Origin: Thermoguttaceae bacterium
GTDB taxonomy: Bacteria; Planctomycetota; Planctomycetia; Pirellulales; Thermoguttaceae
Direction: 5' to 3'
Length of the DNA: 5,626 bases
NCBI GenBank assembly: GCA_024653385.1
Contig: JANLFZ010000145.1
Location: forward strand, 7,092-12,717
In this document: positions 1-5,056 of the stretch, in pieces
Numbering within the stretch: the stretch's first letter is position 1
Layout: each line of letters opens with the position of its first letter
Position numbers and translations under genes: made by a program
The notes under the pieces: generated by a model
What the model was told of the DNA's origin: nothing
Seen by the model: only the letters and a program-made list of their open reading frames with translations
Databases searched by the model: none

Positions 1-1281
1 TTTTGCGGCAGGCGTTTCGGGGGCGAGGAACGTGGCTTGAACGAGCATTTCGGGACGCACCGGAGGCGGCGGATCGAGAATCGCCACCTTGACCTCGAGC
101 GTGTTCTTCTGGATGTTGGCCTGCGACGTGACTTGCAGCACCTCGCCCGCCATCGGCTCCGCCGCCGACGCGGTCTCGATCCGCACCTTCTGGCCGGGCT
201 GCACGCGGGCGACGTCCTCCAGGCGCACGTCGCAGCGCACCTGGAGCATCGCCGGGTCGTACAGCGTCAGGATGGTGCTGGCGTCCTGGTTCGAGCCGGC
301 GATCTGGCCCATCATCCTGGCGCCGGGCCGGGCCACCAGTTGCAGGACCCGGCCGGCCACCGGCGCCTTGACGATCGTGCGTTCCCATCGCAGCCGGGCC
401 GATTCGACGGCCAGTTCGGCCTGCCGGACTCTCGCCTGGGCGGCTTCGAGCTTGGCTTTGGCGTCGGCCTGTTGTCTGGTTTCGTCGACCCGTAGCGCGA
501 GCTGCCGTTGGAGCGCGTCGCGGCGTTGCGCCAGCGCGGCCACCATGCGTTCGAGGTGGGGCTTGCGCTGCCGCAGTTCGCCCAGCGCCGCCTCGGCCGC
601 GTTCAGCTCGCCCTGGGCCTTCTCGAGCAGGCGCCCGGCGATCCCCGCGCCGGCGGCCCGTTTGCCTTCCACGTCGCGCTGCGCTACGTCGCGGCGTGCT
701 TCGGCCGCCGTGATTTCGAAGGGCAGCCGGGCCAGTTCCTTCTCGGCCTGCGCCAGAAGCGAGCCGGCTTCGGCCAGCGCGGCCTCGAGGTGGACCGGCT
801 GCTCCAGACGCAACCCGGCGGCGGCCAACTCCGCCTGGGCCCCGGCCAGCTCGGCCCGCTTGAGTTCGAGGTCGGCCTCGGCCTGTTTCAGGGCGAGTCG
901 GGCGTCGGTGTCGATCAGCCGAGCCACTTCGTCGCCCGGCCGCACGTCTTGACCTTCGACCACCAAGACCTTTTCGATGATTCCCTCGATCAGGGACGAG
1001 ACGACGATCGGCGTCGGGCGCGGCTCGATCCAACCCGCGGCTTGAAACAACGGCTGGCCCGCGGACCGCACCTCGCCTTGCACCACGACGACCGGCACCA
1101 CGGTGACCGGCACGCGGGGCAAGAAGCTCTCCCGGGCGGCCCACGCGACCAACCCCGCGAACCCGGCGACAATCGCGGCCGGGAGGACGTAACGCGTCGC
1201 CACGTGGCGCGGCCGGGGAACCGCCGGGTCGCCCCGGGTTCGATCGATCGCCAGTTGTCGCAGGTCGACGTCGGTACTCAT
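1..1281 (-). CDS. HlyD/AcrA-family periplasmic adaptor (membrane fusion protein) of an ABC exporter, partial at the window edge
   Basis: The frame is open from ATG at 1281 down to base 1 (427 codons, no stop), so the C-terminus lies outside the window. Residues 1-30 are a charged cytoplasmic N-terminus and 31-49 (YVLPAAIVAGFAGLVAWAA) are one membrane anchor. Residues about 91-126 form the first lipoyl-like half (SLIEGIIEKVLVVEGQDVRPGD). Residues about 126-300 are an Ala/Glu/Leu/Arg-rich coiled-coil hairpin. Residues about 301-320 form the returning lipoyl half (RTIVKAPVAGRVLQL). From about 335 a beta-barrel follows (LTLYDPAMLQVRCDVRLEDV, then VQPGQKVRIET). This order is diagnostic of adaptors that bridge an inner-membrane transporter to the outer envelope. 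The gene follows an FtsX-type permease and a small lipoprotein on the same strand, so a MacA/DevB-like role is inferred. No clear Shine-Dalgarno precedes the start. The substrate is unknown. Confidence 0.94.
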   Translation of the reverse strand, partial: MSTDVDLRQLAIDRTRGDPAVPRPRHVATRYVLPAAIVAGFAGLVAWAARESFLPRVPVTVVPVVVVQGEVRSAGQPLFQAAGWIEPRPTPIVVSSLIEGIIEKVLVVEGQDVRPGDEVARLIDTDARLALKQAEADLELKRAELAGAQAELAAAGLRLEQPVHLEAALAEAGSLLAQAEKELARLPFEITAAEARRDVAQRDVEGKRAAGAGIAGRLLEKAQGELNAAEAALGELRQRKPHLERMVAALAQRRDALQRQLALRVDETRQQADAKAKLEAAQARVRQAELAVESARLRWERTIVKAPVAGRVLQLVARPGARMMGQIAGSNQDASTILTLYDPAMLQVRCDVRLEDVARVQPGQKVRIETASAAEPMAGEVLQVTSQANIQKNTLEVKVAILDPPPPVRPEMLVQATFLAPETPAAK

Positions 1282-1292
1282 GGGCATTGGGG

Positions 1293-1311
1293 GGCAGATC
1301 TCGAATCTGCC
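1293..1311 (-). repeat. 7-bp perfect inverted repeat in the leader of the adaptor gene
   Basis: GGCAGAT and ATCTGCC flank a 5-nt loop. On the minus strand the repeat ends 11 nt before the adaptor ATG at 1281. No U-tract follows, so it does not look like a terminator. Bases 1299-1304 (tctcga) can instead pair with 1318-1323 (tcgaga), giving a competing hairpin. It may be a dispersed genomic repeat or a translational control element. Only the symmetry is directly seen. Confidence 0.45.
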
Positions 1312-1361
1312 GCGTCCTCGAGAGACGTAAGCCGGGCGGGTCGAGGGGGAAGTCGCCAAGA

Positions 1362-1877
1362 TCAACGTCGATACACCCCGCTGGCCAGGATCGTCAGGTT
1401 TCCCTGGCCGTCACGCTTGGCCTTGCCGCGCACGACCACCTCGGACAGTTCCTTGACGCCTAGCAAGTTCTTGGCACCGGTGGCCACGAGCCGCCCGTCG
1501 GCGTCCACCACTTGGACCATCGCCGAGTTCGCGGCAACGGTCGCCGGCGCGTCGCAGCAGTAATCCCAGGGCGTGGGACAGCCGTCGCTGCAAGGTTTCA
1601 GGGAGGCATCGACGAGCGTGAACGCGGCAGCGCCCTCGACAAACGGATCCGTCGAACCGCCCACGCGCCCAACCGCCACAACCTCGTCGTTGTCCTTGGC
1701 GGTTCGACGCACTTCGGCCACGCTTTTGGCTCCGGCGGGTTCGTCGATCAGCACGTACGGGGTCGCCGTGCCGGCCGGCTTCCCGGGAGCCGGCTTGCCG
1801 GGATCCGACTGCGCGGCGCAACCAAGGGCCGCGGCGACCAAGAGGACGGCGCTCCATCTCGAAACCGGTTGGACCAT
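1362..1877 (-). CDS. Small lipoprotein-like exported protein with probable OB fold and C-x3-C-x6-CC motif
   Basis: The protein is 171 aa. ATG at 1877 is preceded by GGAAG about 5 nt upstream within a purine-rich leader. Upstream in-frame starts would run through the inverted repeat and into the permease gene, so they are rejected. Residues 1-20 are a signal peptide (VLLVAAALGC) ending in a lipobox-like ALGC with Cys20 as the candidate lipidated residue; Ala at -3 is less usual than Leu. Residues 21-40 are a Pro/Gly/Lys linker. The core, about 51-171, has alternating beta-type segments (EVVAVGRVGG, AAFTLVD, AMVQVVD, SEVVVRGKAK, LTILASGVY) that suggest a small OB-like barrel. Cys96, Cys100, Cys107 and Cys108 cluster in the segment PCSDGCPTPWDYCC and could bind metal or form disulfides. 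It lies between permease and adaptor genes on the same strand, so an accessory role in that exporter is inferred. I know no named family for it. Confidence 0.86.
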   Translation of the reverse strand: MVQPVSRWSAVLLVAAALGCAAQSDPGKPAPGKPAGTATPYVLIDEPAGAKSVAEVRRTAKDNDEVVAVGRVGGSTDPFVEGAAAFTLVDASLKPCSDGCPTPWDYCCDAPATVAANSAMVQVVDADGRLVATGAKNLLGVKELSEVVVRGKAKRDGQGNLTILASGVYRR

Positions 1878-1881
1878 GACA

Positions 1882-1908
1882 CTTCCTTTCCTTCTTTTTC
1901 TTCTTTCC
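1882..1908. other. 27-nt pure pyrimidine tract (purine tract in the mRNA leader)
   Basis: Every base from 1882 to 1908 is C or T on the plus strand, so the minus-strand transcript carries an uninterrupted purine run directly before the 1877 start codon. It includes the GGAAG ribosome-binding site. The centre, cttctttttcttc, is a perfect 13-nt mirror repeat. In GC-rich surroundings the tract is unusually AT-rich and would be unstructured, which fits a ribosome landing site. Confidence 0.6.
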
Positions 1909-1930
1909 ATTCGCACCTTGTCTGGAATGG

Positions 1931-1966
1931 CCCGCGCTTGCCAGGCCGCGACCTGGCAAGCGCGGG
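1931..1966. repeat. Perfect 15-bp inverted repeat (6-nt loop) after the permease stop codon
   Basis: The left arm CCCGCGCTTGCCAGG (1931-1945), loop CCGCGA and right arm CCTGGCAAGCGCGGG (1952-1966) are exactly complementary. The right arm lies 3 nt past the TAG at 1970-1972. In the minus-strand transcript the hairpin is followed by CCATTCCAGAC and not a U-run, so a standard intrinsic terminator is unlikely. It may be a REP-like dispersed palindrome, or an RNA hairpin that protects the 3' end of the permease message and separates its expression from the downstream genes. Confidence 0.75.
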
Positions 1967-1969
1967 TGC

Positions 1970-3136
1970 CTAAACGGCTTTGAGGCTCTCGGCCACCGGC
2001 AGGCGCAAGGCGCGGACCGCCGGCGGGATCGCCCCGCACACCCCCAACATCAACCCCGTGCCGCACCCGACGAGAATCGCCACGCCGTCGATGCGCAGGG
2101 TAAAGGCCCCCATGGTGAACCGCAGCGCGATGCCGTTGACCGCGATCAGGGCGACCAGGGCCGCCACGAGCGACCCGGCCGAGGCCAGGAGGGCAGCCTC
2201 CTGAACCAGGCTGACGACCAGCGCCCCGCGGCGGAAGCCCAGGGCCTGAAGGGTCGCCAGTTCGCGGGTCCGGCCGGCCACGGCCCCGTACATCGTGTTG
2301 AGCCCCGCGAACACGCCGGCGGCCGCCACCAGGGCCGCCACCAGCCAGGCGACAAGCCGCACCGGCCGGTAGTGTTTTTCCAGCGACTGGTAGTAGGCGG
2401 TCTCGGACAGGGCCTCCAGCGCCAGGTCTCGCCGCTGCTTACAGAACATCGCGACCTCGGCCATGGACCCGCCCGGGCCCAAGAGCATGGCCACGAGGCT
2501 CAGATCCTGGCGTTTCGTGGCTTGCTGCAAGTCGGCCAGCGGGCACCAGAGTTCCGAGTCGAACGAGGACCCGCCGGCCGTGAACCGGCCGCTGATCCGC
2601 CATACGCGCCCTTCGAACCGGACTTGGCGGCCCGGTGAAAGGCTCTCGGCCGGACAGCCGAGTTTGGCGGGCGCGAGGCTGCCGGCCAGGACCTCGCCCG
2701 GTCCCGGCCACTTGCCCTCGACAATGCGGACCTGCCGCCGCACCAGGGGGGCGACGTGCGTCACGCCGCGGACAAGTCCCAACAGCGATCGGTCGTCGTC
2801 GCCCGTCCGAACCTGCGTGGCCAAGTAGAGTTCAGCCGACACGTGCTTCTGCCCGTAGCGCCGTTGCACCGCGGGCAAGCTCGCCGCCAACAAGTCCGGT
2901 GTTTGCGCGGGGACGGACGAGTTTTCCAGGCCCTCGCCAGCGCCCAGGGCGAAGACCAAGGCCACTTGGGGATCGCCACTGGTCGATAGCGACTGTTCCA
3001 GCCCGCGGATCGAGCCGACGATGACCAACACCAGCATCGACACGATGCCCAGGGCGCCGAGCGTCAACAGACTCCGCGACGGCCTGCGGAACAGGTTGCG
3101 CACCCCGTAGTCCCAGGGAAGAAACCTTCGGAACAC
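1970..3136 (-). CDS. MacB/FtsX-family ABC transporter permease
   Basis: The protein is 388 aa from GTG at 3136, which has GAGG 6 nt upstream and opens with MFRRFLPWDYGVRNLFRRP, a typical permease N-terminus. An ATG at 3178 would add 14 residues but has no obvious ribosome-binding site. TM1 is at about 22-43. A large periplasmic domain (about 45-258, MacB_PCD-like) follows. The FtsX domain then holds TM2 at about 260-283, TM3 at about 308-335 and TM4 at about 351-377. Residues 287-302 (AGRTRELATLQALGFR) are the FtsX coupling-helix region, and the end PPAVRALRLPVAESLKAV is also typical. Size and four-TM layout match MacB/LolC-type permeases that lack a fused ATPase, so a separate ATPase is required; none lies in the window. 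It is followed on the same strand by the small lipoprotein and the HlyD adaptor. Substrate cannot be inferred. Confidence 0.94.
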   Translation of the reverse strand: MFRRFLPWDYGVRNLFRRPSRSLLTLGALGIVSMLVLVIVGSIRGLEQSLSTSGDPQVALVFALGAGEGLENSSVPAQTPDLLAASLPAVQRRYGQKHVSAELYLATQVRTGDDDRSLLGLVRGVTHVAPLVRRQVRIVEGKWPGPGEVLAGSLAPAKLGCPAESLSPGRQVRFEGRVWRISGRFTAGGSSFDSELWCPLADLQQATKRQDLSLVAMLLGPGGSMAEVAMFCKQRRDLALEALSETAYYQSLEKHYRPVRLVAWLVAALVAAAGVFAGLNTMYGAVAGRTRELATLQALGFRRGALVVSLVQEAALLASAGSLVAALVALIAVNGIALRFTMGAFTLRIDGVAILVGCGTGLMLGVCGAIPPAVRALRLPVAESLKAV

Positions 3137-3237
3137 CTTGCACCTCGCCAGAACGCGCGGGACGGGCGACGGGCCCATCCCAACGACCGTTGACTCGCGG
3201 CGCGCAACACCGCACCGCGAAAGGCGATCGGGCGAGT

Positions 3238-3642
3238 CTAGATCACCAGCGATGCCAGCAAGATGCGCACCTCGCGGCCCGAACAGACCGGCGCAAGGTA
3301 TCTGTCGGCTGGCCCATGGATGGAAGACGCCGGACCAACGCCCGGAAAGATCGACTGCCCAGACAAAACTACCCAGACGAGTAGTTCGGGCTGTACGCTG
3401 CGAGAGACATCAGGCCGGACATCAACCGCACCCGAGCATATGCATCCGTGCATTCCGCAGTCGCCCGAAGGAGCCGCGGGCGCATCGGGCGTACCGGAAG
3501 GCGGAAGGCAACCGTCGTGATGCGGCTCCCCGCAGTCCGCGTGCAAGCCAAGCGCCAGCGGCGAATACCACGCCTCGCGACACACCAGGGGGCAGACGAG
3601 GATCCCCCAAATGGTGAGTAGTATGTGGAACTGGCGAGTCAT
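3238..3642 (-). CDS. Small secreted Cys/His-rich protein, function unknown
   Basis: The protein is 134 aa from ATG at 3642. A GTG at 3660 would add six residues, but it lies only about 6 nt from the predicted transcription start, whereas the ATG has GGAAG 11 nt upstream. Residues 1-21 (FHILLTIWGILVCPLVC) resemble a signal peptide or lipoprotein leader. The mature part carries Cys37, Cys45, Cys62, Cys67 and Cys69 with His34, 41, 42 and 65, as in ADCGEPHHDGC and DCGMHGCIC; Cys120 lies near the end. This pattern suggests metal binding or several disulfides. The segment CICSGAV and the hydrophobic tail VRILLASLVI resemble small planctomycete proteins I associate with efflux loci, from memory only. 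It is first in the gene block, 101 nt before the permease GTG. No enzyme motif is visible. Codon use looks somewhat less GC-biased than in its neighbours. Confidence 0.76.
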   Translation of the reverse strand: MTRQFHILLTIWGILVCPLVCREAWYSPLALGLHADCGEPHHDGCLPPSGTPDAPAAPSGDCGMHGCICSGAVDVRPDVSRSVQPELLVWVVLSGQSIFPGVGPASSIHGPADRYLAPVCSGREVRILLASLVI

Positions 3643-3660
3643 CGGCGTAATGGCTTCCAC

Positions 3661-3671
3661 GGGGTCACCCC
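3661..3671. promoter_or_regulatory. GGGGTCACCCC palindrome at the predicted transcription start (possible operator)
   Basis: A 5-bp perfect inverted repeat with a single central base overlaps the expected transcription start of the minus-strand promoter, immediately next to its -10 box. The position suits a repressor site, but the repeat is short and may be chance in GC-rich DNA. Confidence 0.25.
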
Positions 3672-3672
3672 A

Positions 3673-3701
3673 ATTCTAATAGGTTTTATCGGACCAGGCA
3701 A
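3673..3701 (-). promoter_or_regulatory. Sigma70-like promoter for the secreted-protein/permease/adaptor block
   Basis: On the minus strand, TTGCCT (3701-3696, 4 of 6 to TTGACA) and TAGAAT (3678-3673, 5 of 6 to TATAAT) are separated by exactly 17 nt. They sit in the most AT-rich stretch near the divergent start sites. A start near 3666 would leave about a 24-nt leader before ATG 3642. Confidence 0.5.
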
Positions 3702-3935
3702 TGCGCCGCTTGATTGCTTTCCCCACGACGGTGGTACGGTCGCCTTGCGGTGGGCGGTCGATCGCGCGCGTCGCGGTGGGGGCGCAGGTCTTCGGCGAGG
3801 CTTGCGGTCGTAACGGTTTTCCCGGGCTCTTCACCACAATCTCGCCTCGATTGACCGGGGAATCTGCTTGCGGATTGGCGCGACCTTGGTACAGTCGAAA
3901 GAAGGTAGGGCAACGTGCTGGGCAAGGGACGTTTC
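3702..3935 (+). promoter_or_regulatory. Divergent intergenic region; weak plus-strand promoter candidate at 3868-3895
   Basis: About 230 bases without a convincing gene separate the minus-strand promoter from the plus-strand gene at 3936. The best plus-strand promoter match is TTGCGG (3868-3873) and TACAGT (3890-3895) with a 16-nt spacer, which is poor in the -35. TTGACC at 3851-3856 matches -35 well, but no -10 lies at the right distance. AAGGGA at 3924-3929 gives a plausible ribosome-binding site for ATG 3936. I see no riboswitch, tRNA or strong hairpin here. Confidence 0.3.
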
Positions 3936-4508
3936 ATGGCCGATCCGCGTTATTCGCAAGCCGACGACGAATTGGAGCTGCTGCTGCGCAACGCCGAACT
4001 GCGCGACGAGTTGGAGCCGTACTTCGACGAGGCGATCAGTCGAGTGACCGTGCAGCACCTGCCTTTGGCGGTCGAGAACGAGTACCTGGCGTCGATGCTT
4101 GCCTGGGAGTCGGCCCCGATCTTGCCGATCTACCGCTGGTTCGAGCCCGAGTTGCGTCCCCCGCGACCCGAGGCCCTCAGCGACGAGGACCTGCACACGA
4201 TTCTCGGCGACGTGATCCGCAAGCTGTTCGAGAAGCGGATCGTGTTGGACTTCACCGACCATCTGTCCGACCGGGAGCTGTATCGGTTGATCTACCGCGA
4301 CATTCTGCCGGCGCGCGAGAAGAAGGTCGACCTCGGTTCGAACTACATCCATTGGGATTGCGCCGGGGCCAGCGGCGATCCCGAGATCTGGCTGCGCTAC
4401 TACGCCACGCCCGAGGAGCGGGCCGCCTGGGCCGAGACGTATCGTCAGCCGCTTCCGCCGCGAGCAAGGCCTCCGTACCCCCGGCAACTGCCGCGCGAGC
4501 CATCGTGA
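3936..4508 (+). CDS. Conserved acidic soluble protein of unknown function
   Basis: The protein is 190 aa from ATG at 3936, which has AAGGGA 6 nt upstream. A GTG at 3915 would add MLGKGRF, which looks unlike the rest. No signal peptide or membrane segment is visible, so it is probably cytoplasmic. The N-terminal third is acidic and helical (residues 10-36, with ELELLLRNAELRDELEPYFD). A central block has conserved-looking aromatic and acidic positions: VENEYLASMLAWE (47-59), YRWFEPEL (66-73), LHTILGDVIRKLFEK (86-100), VLDFTDHLSDRELYRLIYRD (103-122) and NYIHWDCAG (136-144). The C-terminus is Pro/Arg-rich (PLPPRARPPYPRQLPREP). It resembles hypothetical proteins I associate with Planctomycetes, by memory and not by a search. 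It is divergent from the export block and convergent with the gene at 4568-5056. No catalytic motif is recognised. Confidence 0.88.
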   Translation: MADPRYSQADDELELLLRNAELRDELEPYFDEAISRVTVQHLPLAVENEYLASMLAWESAPILPIYRWFEPELRPPRPEALSDEDLHTILGDVIRKLFEKRIVLDFTDHLSDRELYRLIYRDILPAREKKVDLGSNYIHWDCAGASGDPEIWLRYYATPEERAAWAETYRQPLPPRARPPYPRQLPREPS

Positions 4509-4567
4509 CCGGCAGCGATGCGGTGGCGGTTCCGCGGGCGATAGGCGACCGGCGGGCCATGGCGCGG
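4509..4567. other. Convergent intergenic spacer without a recognisable terminator
   Basis: The 59 bases lie between two convergent stop codons. They are GC-rich with several short overlapping repeats of gcgg/ccgc, but I find no stable stem followed by a T-run on either strand. Termination here may be factor-dependent, or transcripts may overlap. Confidence 0.4.
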
Positions 4568-5056
4568 TCAACTCTTGGCCGCGTACCGTTCGGCGAACTC
4601 GAGGACCCAAAGGTCGATCAGCTCGGTGAACGAGGTCAAGTCGGCCTCGCCCAGGCGCTGATAGTGGGTGCGGTTGAAGAGTTCCTTGTTGCGAACCGTC
4701 GCCTTGGCCACGATCTCCAGGACGTACGCCTCGGTCATGGGGCGGATGATCACTTCGAAGCGGCTGAACCGCGTGGTGGGACGGTGGCGCGGCGCCAGCT
4801 CGAGGTCATCCCGAGAAACGGCCGCGCCCCAACCGCGTTCCGACACGACCGGTTCGAATTGGAATCCCGGCAATCGCCGCGCGACCTGCTGGAGACACTG
4901 GTCGATGTGGTCGGCAAGCTGGAGGCGGTACTGCGTGTGAAGGCGACGGAGTTCCTGTTCGTTCAGTGCCCGCTGGGCCTCGGCCCGCGCGCGGGCGTCG
5001 CTGGCACGCTGACCCCGTTCGATCGCCTTATCGAGTCGTTGTTGGAAGTCGGTCAT
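4568..5056 (-). CDS. Conserved cytoplasmic protein with N-terminal coiled coil, function unknown
   Basis: The protein is 162 aa from ATG at 5056. This ATG overlaps the stop of the upstream gene as ATGA, and no Shine-Dalgarno is visible (CACCGCCGCATCC precedes it), so translational coupling is likely. Residues 1-62 are highly charged and helical, with Arg/Glu/Gln/Ala heptad-like spacing (DKAIERGQRASDARARAEAQ, then QYRLQLADHIDQCLQQVARR). Residues 64-162 form a mixed alpha/beta domain: PGFQFEPVVSERGWGAAVSR, then RFSRFEVIIRP, VLEIVAKATVRNKELFNRTH and the C-terminal helix FTELIDLWVLEFAERYAA. No signal peptide or membrane segment is present. The GWGAAVSRDD stretch and the RNKELFNRTHY stretch look like conserved cores, but I cannot link them to a named fold. 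It recalls hypothetical proteins I associate with Planctomycetes. It probably acts with the Pro/Lys-rich protein encoded just upstream. Confidence 0.88.
   Translation of the reverse strand: MTDFQQRLDKAIERGQRASDARARAEAQRALNEQELRRLHTQYRLQLADHIDQCLQQVARRLPGFQFEPVVSERGWGAAVSRDDLELAPRHRPTTRFSRFEVIIRPMTEAYVLEIVAKATVRNKELFNRTHYQRLGEADLTSFTELIDLWVLEFAERYAAKS

Noticed and set aside
37..1563. Long plus-strand open frames opposite the adaptor gene (37-495, 89-952, 508-1563)
   Set aside because: They are antisense to a clear HlyD-family coding frame that extends off the window, and their products are Arg/Ser/Ala or Arg/His-rich with no recognisable domain.
1878..2066. N-terminal extension of the lipoprotein frame up to 2066
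   Set aside because: It would overlap the end of the permease gene, translate the palindrome and polypurine leader, and bury the signal peptide inside the protein.
3181..3192. CAACG-AC-CGTTG inverted repeat near the alternative permease ATG
   Set aside because: Too short, with a 2-nt loop; expected by chance in a window of this size.
3195..3220. TCGCGG/CCGCGA inverted repeat between the Cys-rich gene and the permease as a terminator
   Set aside because: The stem is only 6 bp with a 14-nt loop and is not followed by a U-run on either strand.
3831..4610. A 259-codon open frame on the minus strand opposite the 3936-4508 gene
   Set aside because: It spans a promoter region and the convergent spacer, and has a basic low-complexity translation. 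The plus-strand frame has a coherent acidic soluble protein and a ribosome-binding site.
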